The position numbers and the translations under genes were made by a program. DNA of 11,316 nucleotides, taken from the NCBI GenBank assembly GCA_900321915.1, contig ONXW01000071.1:1-11316 (forward strand). Direction: 5' to 3'. The notes under the pieces are model-generated. The model searched no databases and was not told where the DNA came from. It worked only from the letters and a program-made list of their open reading frames with translations. Positions 1 through 6,710 of this stretch are shown piece after piece. The stretch comes from an uncultured Eubacteriales bacterium (GTDB taxonomy: Bacteria; Bacillota; Clostridia; Lachnospirales; Lachnospiraceae). Within the stretch, counting starts at the first letter, position 1. Every line of letters begins with the position of its first letter.

Positions 1-861
1 CTGGGCGGCGCGATCTTTGCGGACCGGGGCAGCACCGTGAACCTGAGCGGCGGCACCATCACCGGCAACACTGCCGGGGAGAACGGCGCGGGAATCTATC
101 TGGCCGAGGGAAGTACCATGAACCTTTCGGGCAGGCCGGACTTCGGCGGCACCGGAGAGGGCGACGGGGAAGGCAATTATCCGGAAAGAGAAGGATTCAC
201 CGGCAGGACCAACGGCGGCGAGGCGTACGATACGCCCAGGCAGGATATCTACATTGCCGGCTATGCGTCAGGGGAAGCGGCTTCCCTTGTCCTTGAGGGA
301 GACCTGGAAAATGAGCCCGGCACCATCTGGGTGTGGGCCGATGAAAACACAGACCACTGCAAGTCCAACCAGCAGTTCGCGAAGATTAAACAGAATGTCA
401 CCGTGACGGAGGACACCCTGAAGGTGTTCCGCAACGCGGTGGACGATGAGACCTCTGAAAACCAGACAGAGAGCTGGCTATACGGTACCATGCACGACGG
501 GGAGCCGGAAAACATCTACTGGAACGGCCTTCTCGGCGAGCGGAAGGTGATTCTCCGCAAGGTCAGCGGAAGAACCTACACGTCCCTGGAAGGCGCGGTA
601 TTTGACATTTACCGGGGCGCGTCAGAGGAACCCGCGACGATCAAGAGAGAGGATGAGACCATAGAGCTCTCCGGGCTGGTCTCGGACGAAAACGGTATCT
701 TCTTTGCGGGATACCTGCCTTTCGGCACCTATTACCTGCATGAGGTGAGCGCGCCTGTCGGTTACTCCGGCGGAAAATGGTTCACCCTGAAGGTGAGCAG
801 GGAAGGTGTGGAGCAGACAGGACCGCGGGAGGAGAGAGAGGACCCGGAGGAAGGTGAGTAA
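1..861 (+). CDS. Secreted surface protein, C-terminal part: beta-helix-like repeats plus Cna-B/SpaA-type domain (5' end outside window)
   Basis: The reading frame is open from base 1, so the start codon lies upstream; 286 residues are visible. Residues 2-45 hold two copies of a roughly 27-residue repeat (GGAIFADRGSTVNLSG, then GAGIYLAEGSTMNLSG), a pattern typical of right-handed beta-helix surface proteins. Residues about 180-267 resemble a Cna-B/SpaA prealbumin-like domain: VILRKVSG with Lys187, then LEGAVFDIYRG, then the E-box YYLHEVSAPVGY with Glu248. In this family Lys and Glu take part in forming an internal isopeptide bond. I do not see the partner Asn/Asp clearly in the last strand. 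The protein ends in an acidic tail (PREEREDPEEGE) with no LPxTG motif, hydrophobic segment or basic anchor, which is unusual for a Gram-positive Cna-B protein. It lies 47 bp upstream of the first pilin-like gene in the same direction, so it probably belongs to the same surface structure. The role as an adhesin is inferred. Confidence 0.85.
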   Translation: MGGAIFADRGSTVNLSGGTITGNTAGENGAGIYLAEGSTMNLSGRPDFGGTGEGDGEGNYPEREGFTGRTNGGEAYDTPRQDIYIAGYASGEAASLVLEGDLENEPGTIWVWADENTDHCKSNQQFAKIKQNVTVTEDTLKVFRNAVDDETSENQTESWLYGTMHDGEPENIYWNGLLGERKVILRKVSGRTYTSLEGAVFDIYRGASEEPATIKREDETIELSGLVSDENGIFFAGYLPFGTYYLHEVSAPVGYSGGKWFTLKVSREGVEQTGPREEREDPEEGE

Positions 862-875
862 CCCCGCAGGCGGGG
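862..875 (+). other. Short GC hairpin after the Cna-B gene stop codon
   Basis: CCCCG and CGGGG form a five-base-pair stem around a CAGG loop directly after the stop codon. No T-run follows, so it is not a convincing intrinsic terminator. It may be an mRNA-stabilising or attenuating hairpin between the first and second genes of the operon. Confidence 0.3.
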
Positions 876-908
876 ATTGAATTCAGGGCATGGAAAGGAG
901 GCGTCCCC

Positions 909-1670
909 ATGGGAGAAATTCGGAAAAAACTGCGTTCCGAAAAGGGAGCGTCGATTTCCTATGCGCTGATTCTCTTCCTGGTCTGCGCGGCGGCGGGCTC
1001 CGTTGTGCTGGCGGCGGCAACCGCGGCAGCGGGGCGGCTCGGCGGCCTTGCGGAGGCGGACCAGCGCTATTACAGCGTGACCTCCGCGGCAGAGCTTCTG
1101 AGGGATAAATATGACGGCGAGCGGGTCAGGGCCGTGAAGACAGAGAGAAAAGAGGTAGTCACCTCCTACAGTTTTGACGGCAGTGAGACCGGAACTGATG
1201 AGACGGCCGGGGACACGGAGTGGACCATCGACGGACAGCCGGTGGGAGAGGACTATACGCCGAAATCCCTGTTTACGGCTGCTGCGAATTACCTGATATC
1301 GGCGGACGCGCTGACAGTTTTCCCCGTACACCGGGATTTTACCCTGGAGGCCCAGGGGATTGATCCGGGTAAAGCGGCAGGCCTTACCGTGAACGGCAGG
1401 GCGAAGCTTATGAAAGACGGAACCGTGACCATGGAGCTGAGCAGTTCCCCGGACGCGGGAAGCTCCCGCGCCGATGCCTACACCCTGCTGATGACCTTCA
1501 GCGCGGACCGGCGGGAGACTACGTCGACAAAATCGGAAGTCGGCACGCCGGAAACCGACGGGGAGAACGGCTACCGGGTGCGGACTGTGGTGACCGGGAC
1601 AACCGCCATGGATATCACATGGCGCCTGGAGGAGATCCGGACGCTCACCGGCGGCACTGCAGGTTCTTGA
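909..1670 (+). CDS. Membrane-anchored protein with pilin/TadE-like N-terminus (253 aa)
   Basis: I do not recognise a named family. The start ATG is preceded by AAAGGAGG at 895-901 with ideal spacing. The N-terminus is basic (MGEIRKKLRSEKG), followed from residue 14 by a single hydrophobic helix (ASISYALILFLV, continuing to about residue 42) and then a soluble polar domain. This resembles pilin and TadE-like proteins: a short positive leader, a glycine at 13, then a hydrophobic spine. However, the +5 position after that glycine is Tyr18 instead of the usual Glu. It could be a divergent minor pilin or a TadE-like pseudopilin, or simply a type II membrane protein. The ectodomain is rich in Thr, Asp, Glu and Gly, as expected outside the cell. 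It sits 47 bp after the Cna-B gene and 19 bp before a clear prepilin gene, so an assembly role in the same structure is likely but inferred. Confidence 0.8.
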   Translation: MGEIRKKLRSEKGASISYALILFLVCAAAGSVVLAAATAAAGRLGGLAEADQRYYSVTSAAELLRDKYDGERVRAVKTERKEVVTSYSFDGSETGTDETAGDTEWTIDGQPVGEDYTPKSLFTAAANYLISADALTVFPVHRDFTLEAQGIDPGKAAGLTVNGRAKLMKDGTVTMELSSSPDAGSSRADAYTLLMTFSADRRETTSTKSEVGTPETDGENGYRVRTVVTGTTAMDITWRLEEIRTLTGGTAGS

Positions 1671-1689
1671 GAAGGAAGGAGTTTTTGGC

Positions 1690-2073
1690 ATGTCAGGAAG
1701 GATGGAGCGGATACTCCGCCGCGTCAGCATATTCCGGAAACGGGCCGCATCCCGTATGGGAAGCTGTGCCGGGGAATCCATCGCGGAGACCCTGATTGCG
1801 CTCCTGATCTCCACCGTCGCGCTGATGATGCTGGCGGGGATGATCAGCACCGGCACACACCTGATTACAAGGAGCCGGCAGACACTCAGGACTTATTATT
1901 CGGAGAACAACCGGCTGGAGCAGAAGGGGGACGGCGCCGCCGGATCGCTCAGGATATCACTGAAGTTTAAAGAAGGCGACATTCCGGAGGATTCCACCGG
2001 GGCCGTCTACTATGAGAATACGACCATCGGCAGAAAATCCGTGATGTCCTACAAGGCGGATTCTGCGCCGTAG
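1690..2073 (+). CDS. Prepilin-like protein with type IV/type II N-terminal cleavage site (127 aa)
   Basis: The ATG follows AAGGAAGGAG at 1673-1682. A 28-residue, strongly basic leader ends in CAG, followed by ESIAETLIALLISTVALMML. This matches the prepilin pattern: cleavage after Gly28, Glu33 at mature position +5, and a hydrophobic helix of about 22 residues that serves both as membrane anchor and assembly spine. The mature part is short (about 99 residues) and polar; after the helix it contains RTYYSENNRLEQ and a small beta-rich tail. By family knowledge, a prepilin peptidase would remove the leader and N-methylate the new terminus, and the product would enter a pilus or pseudopilus as a minor subunit. 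The Glu at +1 in place of Phe is less common and also occurs in minor pilins. It lies in an operon with two further prepilin-like genes downstream. The exact role is unknown. Confidence 0.85.
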   Translation: MSGRMERILRRVSIFRKRAASRMGSCAGESIAETLIALLISTVALMMLAGMISTGTHLITRSRQTLRTYYSENNRLEQKGDGAAGSLRISLKFKEGDIPEDSTGAVYYENTTIGRKSVMSYKADSAP

Positions 2074-2091
2074 ACAGAGCACGGGAAGATT

Positions 2092-2096
2092 GGAGG
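2092..2096 (+). promoter_or_regulatory. Ribosome binding site that sets the GTG start at 2105
   Basis: GGAGG lies eight bases upstream of GTG 2105. An in-frame TTG at 2090 would overlap the Shine-Dalgarno sequence itself, so it is an unlikely start. The start was therefore placed at the GTG. Confidence 0.75.
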
Positions 2097-2104
2097 TGAG
2101 AAGC

Positions 2105-2668
2105 GTGGCGAAAAAGAATAAACCGGACAGACGAAGGGGATTCACCATCGCCGAGACGCTGATCACCGTCCTGATCCTCCTGATGGTAAGCGCGGTCGTG
2201 GCGGCGGGGATACCGGCGGCAAAAGAAGCCTACGAGAAGGTGGTCTTCCATGCCAACGCCGAGATGCTTCTTTCCACCTCCGTGACTTCCCTGCGGAGCC
2301 AGCTGACGACGGCCGGCGGCGTGAAGGTGGAGGATGACGGAAAGACCCTGGCATTTTACAGCAGCAATACCGGTTTTCAGGAGAAGATATACCCGGACGG
2401 GGACAGAGACGGCATGATCATGGTGCTGGAGTACAGCGGCGCGGATGTCGGAAGCAAACAGATTACAAGACAGCTGGTCACGGACGCGGCTGCGACAAAG
2501 GACCTCTACGTTACCTACCAGGCCGCGTCCTGCTCGGGCCAGATGGTAACCATCGAAGGCCTCGGCGTCTACCGGAAGTCCCGGGCAGGGACGGAAGAGG
2601 GACCGCTGACGGCTGTGGACACCCTGGTGTTCCGGGTGATGGGTAGAACAGCGAAAGAGGACGGCTGA
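2105..2668 (+). CDS. Prepilin-like protein, type IV/type II pseudopilin family (187 aa, GTG start)
   Basis: The start is GTG, chosen because GGAGG lies eight bases upstream. The leader MAKKNKPDRRRG (first Met encoded by GTG) is short and basic; then FTIAETLITVLILLMVSAVV gives a textbook processing site with cleavage after Gly12, Phe at +1 and Glu17 at +5, followed by the hydrophobic spine. The mature domain of about 150 residues begins with an amphipathic stretch (AKEAYEKVVFHANAEML) and continues with beta-type sequence including AFYSSNTGFQEKIYPDGD. By family knowledge this layout is that of a minor pilin or pseudopilin. Only the N-terminal signature is recognised, and the globular part matches nothing I can name. 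It is the second of three genes sharing the AETL core, which suggests a common peptidase and possibly shared ancestry. Confidence 0.88.
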   Translation: MAKKNKPDRRRGFTIAETLITVLILLMVSAVVAAGIPAAKEAYEKVVFHANAEMLLSTSVTSLRSQLTTAGGVKVEDDGKTLAFYSSNTGFQEKIYPDGDRDGMIMVLEYSGADVGSKQITRQLVTDAAATKDLYVTYQAASCSGQMVTIEGLGVYRKSRAGTEEGPLTAVDTLVFRVMGRTAKEDG

Positions 2669-2705
2669 CAGGAGACGAACGGTGAGTGTGAGGTGATGAA
2701 TCCTT

Positions 2706-5024
2706 ATGTTTTTTAAAAAGAATAATCGCGGTTTCACGATGGCGGAAACGCTTCTGACCGTGGCAATCATCGCCATCCTGACCGGAACTGTCTTCATCGG
2801 GGTGGTCAATTACATGCGGGCGATGGCACAGCTGGAGCGTGACGGTATCGCGAAGGAAATCTTTATCAGCGCACAGAACCACCTGACCATGGCGGAAAGC
2901 CAGGGATTTCTCGGCAGGAGCGATTTCGGCGCGGTGGAGAGCGCTGCCGGCGGCGAAGGCGCGGAAATCTGTTATTTTACGGTCAACGGGCCGGATGATT
3001 TCGGGGAGGCCTCGGTATTGGGAGTCATGCTTCCCTTTGCGTCCATAGAGGAAAATATCCGTGTCGGCGGCAGCTATATCGTCCGCTACCAGAAGCAGCC
3101 GGCCCTGGTCCTGGACGTCTTTTACGCCACAAAGAGCGGGACCCGCTACGGAAAAACCCTGGGCCCGGGGGATTACGAAACCCTTCTGGGACTCCGGGAC
3201 ACTGCCGGGGAGAATCATAAGGCGGACCGGCGCAGCTACGGCAGTGAGAAATCGGTGATCGGCTGGTACGGCGGCGAGGAGGCACAGCTCCTGGAGAAGG
3301 GAAAACGTCTGGAGATGCCGCTGGTGGAGGTGGTGAACGCCGAAAAACTGACGGCGTATATCACGGACCCGAACGACGCCAATCTGGACGCGTCCCTCAA
3401 GCTGGTGATCACCGGTGAGCTCAGCGGGAAGCAGAAGGTCTATTCCCTGAACGTCCAGTCCATGGATAAAAAGAACATCGTTTACGACAACATTTCCCAC
3501 AGGTATACCGTGACCCTGGATGATGTCACGGTTCCAGGCATGCATTTCAGCGACCTTTTCGAGGGGGACGGTTTCATCCCCGGCGAGGACATCGCGGTGC
3601 AGGCGGTTTCCTTCAGCAATAAGGTCCTTACCAATGTGGCGAACAGCGCTGTGCGCATTACAAACAGCCTCTACGCGGAGATCGCGGACAGTGAATCGGA
3701 TCCCGGGACAAAGAAAGCCCTTGTGGGCAATTTCCGGCATCTGGAAAACCTGGACCGCACGGTTTCCAACGTGAACGGGGAACGGGCGCAGATCCAGGTC
3801 ACCGGGGCGGAGCAGACGTCGGATCTGGACTGGGAGAAATTCCAGGAAGCCATCGGAACCGGCGCGGTCAGCATCTATGACGCGGGCGCCGCTTCCGGCA
3901 CAAAGGCGGGATGCTTCCATCCCGTGAGTTCCCCCGCGGCACTGACCTATGAGGGGAAAGGACACCGGATCACCGGGGTGGTGGTGGATACGGACGGAGA
4001 TGCGGGCCTGTTCGGGCACCTTCCGGAGCGCAGCGCCATCTCCGACCTGATGCTGCAGGACTTCACCGTCACGGGAACCGGCAACGCGGGGGCGCTTCTC
4101 GGTTCCGCGGATAATACCGTGGTCACGAATATCGTCGCCTGGGGTAAGGAGTCCCTTATCATCGGCGGCGGAAGCACCGGCGGCCTCATCGGAAGCCTGT
4201 CCGGCGGACGTGTGACCGGGGCGGGCGCTGCCCTTCTTGTGACAGGAAACGGGCAGGCGGCCGGCGGTTTTATGGGATCTGCGTCAGGCGTAAATATCAC
4301 AGCCTGCTATGCGGGCGGACATACGACAGAAGGCCGGTACACCCCGGAACAGGGCTTTAACGTCACATGCACCGGCGGCCTGGCCGGCGGTTTTATCGGG
4401 GACGCGGGGAACTGTCCCATCAGTTCCTGCTACTCAACCTGCTCAGTTCTGGGGCAGGCGCCGGGAGGATTTCTCGGCAGCGGTGACGGGTCTGTCAGCA
4501 GCTGCTATGCCACAGGCCTGGTGCGCACCGAAGCGGACAATGAAGAGGCCCTCCAGGAGGGCGGCGAGGAAGGCGGCGCAGGCCAGAGCACCATTGCAGT
4601 GAGTACTGATGACGAGAGCGGCACCGGTGAGGGCGGCGAGACCGAGCTTCCGGGATGGGATACCCCGGCCGGGGCCTTCGCGTCCAGGTTTGGAGGAAGC
4701 GCCTTTGACTGCGGCTATCTGGAGATCGTCAATGAAAAACAGGAGGATAACCGGTTTGCCTATCTGACGGCCCTCGGAAACCGGGAGGCCGGGGAGGGCA
4801 TCATCGCCCTGGATACCGATACGGAAGCTTACAGCAGCTTTCTCGGGACAGAGACAGACCGCGTGCCGGCCTATGCCTATGACGGCAGCCTGATTCAGCG
4901 GTTCCAGGGGCGGTACGGCCTCCAGAGCCTCGCGGCGCTGGGCGCGGAGCTTGAGGACGGCTGGTTTGTGCAGAACCATTACGGAGACTGGCCGACACCG
5001 GAATTTGCCTTCGTCAACAATTAG
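2706..5024 (+). CDS. Very large prepilin-like protein with GLUG-like repeats, candidate tip adhesin (772 aa)
   Basis: GAGGTGA at 2690-2696 precedes the ATG; an earlier ATG at 2696 runs into a stop after six codons. The leader MFFKKNNRG is followed by FTMAETLLTVAIIAILTG, a canonical prepilin site with Phe at +1 and Glu14 at +5. The middle of the protein (about 60-430) is a long extracellular region with no motif I recognise. From about 434 to 605 there are GLUG-like repeats, glycine-rich units of the form (A/T/P)GG(F/L)(I/M/L)G followed by a CY(A/S) step; clear units start near 460, 491, 519, 560 and 586. GLUG repeats are known from bacterial surface adhesins and IgA protease-like proteins. 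A Gly/Glu/Asp-rich linker (about 612-655) precedes the C-terminus, which holds QNHYGDWP, resembling the HYGDWP ending of other GLUG proteins. Typical pilins have 130-200 residues, so this one carries a large added module. A tip or decorating adhesin role is inferred. Confidence 0.88.
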   Translation: MFFKKNNRGFTMAETLLTVAIIAILTGTVFIGVVNYMRAMAQLERDGIAKEIFISAQNHLTMAESQGFLGRSDFGAVESAAGGEGAEICYFTVNGPDDFGEASVLGVMLPFASIEENIRVGGSYIVRYQKQPALVLDVFYATKSGTRYGKTLGPGDYETLLGLRDTAGENHKADRRSYGSEKSVIGWYGGEEAQLLEKGKRLEMPLVEVVNAEKLTAYITDPNDANLDASLKLVITGELSGKQKVYSLNVQSMDKKNIVYDNISHRYTVTLDDVTVPGMHFSDLFEGDGFIPGEDIAVQAVSFSNKVLTNVANSAVRITNSLYAEIADSESDPGTKKALVGNFRHLENLDRTVSNVNGERAQIQVTGAEQTSDLDWEKFQEAIGTGAVSIYDAGAASGTKAGCFHPVSSPAALTYEGKGHRITGVVVDTDGDAGLFGHLPERSAISDLMLQDFTVTGTGNAGALLGSADNTVVTNIVAWGKESLIIGGGSTGGLIGSLSGGRVTGAGAALLVTGNGQAAGGFMGSASGVNITACYAGGHTTEGRYTPEQGFNVTCTGGLAGGFIGDAGNCPISSCYSTCSVLGQAPGGFLGSGDGSVSSCYATGLVRTEADNEEALQEGGEEGGAGQSTIAVSTDDESGTGEGGETELPGWDTPAGAFASRFGGSAFDCGYLEIVNEKQEDNRFAYLTALGNREAGEGIIALDTDTEAYSSFLGTETDRVPAYAYDGSLIQRFQGRYGLQSLAALGAELEDGWFVQNHYGDWPTPEFAFVNN

Positions 5025-5035
5025 GATCCGCAGGC

Positions 5036-5065
5036 TTGACTTAGCCGTACGGCGCATTATATAAT
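5036..5065 (+). promoter_or_regulatory. hipBA promoter
   Basis: TTGACT (5036-5041) and TATAAT (5060-5065) are separated by 18 bp, a strong sigma-A type promoter. The spacer contains the first copy of the AGCCGTACGG palindrome, so a bound repressor would block RNA polymerase directly. The expected transcript start is near 5072, giving a leader of about 90 nt that carries the second and third operators. No terminator is visible between the upstream pilin-like gene and this promoter. Confidence 0.75.
5043..5054. promoter_or_regulatory. Putative HipB operator O1
   Basis: AGCCGTACGGCG matches the perfect palindrome AGCCGTACGGCT except for the last base. It lies between the -35 and -10 elements of the hipBA promoter. 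Binding by the downstream HTH protein is inferred from position and repetition. Confidence 0.65.
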
Positions 5066-5081
5066 TGAATACAGAAAATTT

Positions 5082-5093
5082 AGCAGTACGGCT
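5082..5093. promoter_or_regulatory. Putative HipB operator O2
   Basis: AGCAGTACGGCT differs from the perfect palindrome at one base. Its centre is exactly 39 bp from that of O1. It lies just downstream of the expected transcription start. Confidence 0.65.
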
Positions 5094-5120
5094 CAAATTC
5101 TTCCGGAACAGGAGAAATTG

Positions 5121-5132
5121 AGCCGTACGGCT
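5121..5132. promoter_or_regulatory. Putative HipB operator O3
   Basis: AGCCGTACGGCT is a perfect 12-base palindrome and the best copy of the three. Its centre is exactly 39 bp from that of O2 and it ends 32 bp before the hipB start codon. Confidence 0.65.
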
Positions 5133-5164
5133 GTATCAGCAGGTTTGCGGACGGGGGAATAAAG

Positions 5165-5374
5165 ATGCGAATCACAGATGCGGGATCATTCGGACAGGCG
5201 CTGAGGAAACGCAGGAAGGAACTGGGGTATACCCAGGGATATGTGGCAAATGTCAGCGGGTTCAGTGTGAGTTTCATCTCCGACCTGGAGCGGGGAAAAG
5301 AGACGGCCGAGCTGGGGCGGGCCCTGTACCTGGCCGGGCTCCTGGGCCTGGACTGTGAGTTGAAGGAGCGGTAA
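5165..5374 (+). CDS. hipB: HipB-like antitoxin / XRE-family autorepressor (69 aa)
   Basis: A single small helix-turn-helix domain of the XRE/Cro type fills the protein. FGQALRKRRKELGYTQGYVA is helix 1 to helix 2, then VSGFSVSFISDLERGKET is the recognition helix with the family's typical SxxFISDLERGK pattern, and two short C-terminal helices complete the fold. At 69 residues it is shorter than the 88-residue E. coli HipB and lacks its C-terminal extension. The Shine-Dalgarno sequence is weak (GGGGGA at 5153-5158). By family knowledge HipB dimers bind palindromic operators, repress their own operon and neutralise HipA. The gene ends three bases before hipA, and three palindromes upstream fit autoregulation. 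The identity as HipB rests mainly on the adjacent hipA; taken alone it would only be called an XRE regulator. Confidence 0.88.
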   Translation: MRITDAGSFGQALRKRRKELGYTQGYVANVSGFSVSFISDLERGKETAELGRALYLAGLLGLDCELKER

Positions 5375-5377
5375 TCT

Positions 5378-6661
5378 ATGGGAGAGCTGAATGTACAGAT
5401 AGAGATTAACGGGACCATGGTCCCTGTCGGAATCATCCGGGGGGAGAATCCCTCGGAGGCCTGTTTCTCTTATCTCCCGGAATATACGGACCGTGCCGGT
5501 GCCCGGCCCATTTCCATCAGCCTGCCTTTCCAGGCGGAAGCATTTTCCACAGCACGCACGAGGAACTTTTTCGACGGAATGCTGCCGGAGGGATTTACCA
5601 GGCGGTCTGTGGCCCAGTGGGTGAGGGCGGATGAGGATGATTATATCGCGCTGCTTGCCTCCCTCGGAAAGGAATGCCTGGGCGCGGTACAGATAACGGA
5701 GAAGGATGGGGGCGCGGACGCGCCGCAGTACCGGAAGCTTGCCATGGAGGAGATCCGGGCGCTGGCGGCGGAGGGGGCGACCAGATCCGCGGAGATCCTG
5801 AAAAAGACCCACCTGTCCCTGACCGGCGCCACCGGCAAGGTGGGACTGTATTTCCGCGAGAGCGAGAATGCCTGGTATTACCCCTCCGGGACGGCACCGA
5901 GCACCCATATTGTCAAACAGAGCCATGTGCGGCTGAAAAACATTGTCCTGAATGAGCAGCTCTGCCTGCGGACGGCGGCCCTGCTTGGGCTTCCCGTGCC
6001 GGAGAGCTTTATCATCGACGCCGGGGGAGGGGAGGATAAGGATGTCCTCTTCGCCACCCGGAGGTATGACAGGGAATTCGGGGAGCATTCCTGCGACGTG
6101 GACGGGCTTCCCGTGCCGATGCGGCTTCACCAGGAGGATTTTGCGCAGGCGATGGGGATCCATGCTTTCGACAAGTACGAGAAGCCGGGGGAAAACTATC
6201 TCTTCAGGATGTTTTCCGTGCTGCGGGATTACTCCTCGGACCCGATCGCGGACCAGATGAAGCTGTGGGACATCGTGGTATTTGATTATCTTATCGGGAA
6301 TACCGACAATCACATCAAAAACTGTTCGCTGCTGTACGGCCCGGATCTCAGGCGGAAACGGCTGGCGCCGGCCTACGATATCCTGAGCACGGCCGTATAT
6401 CCGGAGAGCACGCGGAATATGGCGTACCACATCGGGGATGCGGACAGCCTGGACCGGATCACCCGCAATTCTTTCGAGATCGCGGCGGAAGAGCTGCATC
6501 TGGGAAAAAAGAACGCCATGAAGCATTTTGACGGCCTGGCGGACCGCCTGGAGAAGGCGCTGCGGGAGGCGGCGGGAGAGCTCTCCGATCACGGGTTTGT
6601 ACATGCGGGGAGGCTTCGGGACGCGATTCTCCGGAAGGGGGGAATCTCCCGGCTCGGGTAA
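5378..6661 (+). CDS. hipA: HipA-like serine/threonine protein kinase toxin (427 aa)
   Basis: The protein is full length for the family (E. coli HipA has 440 residues), with the N-terminal subdomain present in one chain. AAGGAG at 5363-5368 precedes the ATG. Recognisable steps are ARPISISLPF and FFDGMLPEG in the N-terminal part, LSLTGATGKVGL at 146-156 (the P-loop region, with Ser147 aligning to the autophosphorylated Ser150 of E. coli), RLHQEDFAQAMG, the catalytic loop GNTDNHIKN with Asp310, and the metal-binding APAYDILS with Asp334. All catalytic residues appear intact, so an active kinase is expected. The usual GAQxK is GATGK here, a Gln-to-Thr change. By family knowledge HipA phosphorylates an aminoacyl-tRNA synthetase (GltX in E. 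coli), halting translation and favouring persistence; the substrate here is unknown. It is cotranscribed with hipB, with a three-base gap. Confidence 0.95.
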   Translation: MGELNVQIEINGTMVPVGIIRGENPSEACFSYLPEYTDRAGARPISISLPFQAEAFSTARTRNFFDGMLPEGFTRRSVAQWVRADEDDYIALLASLGKECLGAVQITEKDGGADAPQYRKLAMEEIRALAAEGATRSAEILKKTHLSLTGATGKVGLYFRESENAWYYPSGTAPSTHIVKQSHVRLKNIVLNEQLCLRTAALLGLPVPESFIIDAGGGEDKDVLFATRRYDREFGEHSCDVDGLPVPMRLHQEDFAQAMGIHAFDKYEKPGENYLFRMFSVLRDYSSDPIADQMKLWDIVVFDYLIGNTDNHIKNCSLLYGPDLRRKRLAPAYDILSTAVYPESTRNMAYHIGDADSLDRITRNSFEIAAEELHLGKKNAMKHFDGLADRLEKALREAAGELSDHGFVHAGRLRDAILRKGGISRLG

Positions 6662-6710
6662 TATAAAGATTTCGATAAAATCCTTTGATACCCAAAATAT
6701 AGATTCTTAT

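Larger units (their letters stand above)
5082..5132 (+). repeat. Long imperfect inverted repeat in the hipB leader
   Basis: The 19-base arms at 5082-5100 and 5114-5132 are reverse complements except at two positions, and surround a 13-base loop that contains the palindrome TTCCGGAA. At DNA level it pairs operators O2 and O3 with their flanks. In the transcript it could fold into a long hairpin about 32 bases before the hipB start codon. No T-run follows, so a terminator is unlikely. Confidence 0.6.

Noticed and set aside
762..1856. Long minus-strand ORF of 364 residues opposite the operon genes
   Set aside because: It is Arg/Pro/His-rich with no recognisable motif, and it overlaps the end of the Cna-B gene, all of the 253-aa gene and the start of a clear prepilin gene. 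It reads as a GC-rich antisense shadow.
2511..4019. Minus-strand ORF of 502 residues
   Set aside because: It lies opposite the two well-supported prepilin-like genes, has no ribosome binding site I trust, no domains and shadow-type composition.
4309..4602. Plus-strand ORF of 97 residues in another frame within the GLUG gene
   Set aside because: It is rich in Arg, Ala and Pro, has no start signal and lies wholly inside a well-supported coding frame with repeat structure.
5186..6604. Minus-strand ORF of 472 residues opposite hipBA
   Set aside because: HipB and HipA are recognised with catalytic motifs on the plus strand; the opposite frame has only composition-driven openness.
6665..6686. AT-rich imperfect hairpin after hipA as a terminator
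   Set aside because: AAAGATTT pairs only imperfectly with AAATCCTTT, has almost no GC pairs and is not followed by a T-run, so I do not call a hipA terminator.
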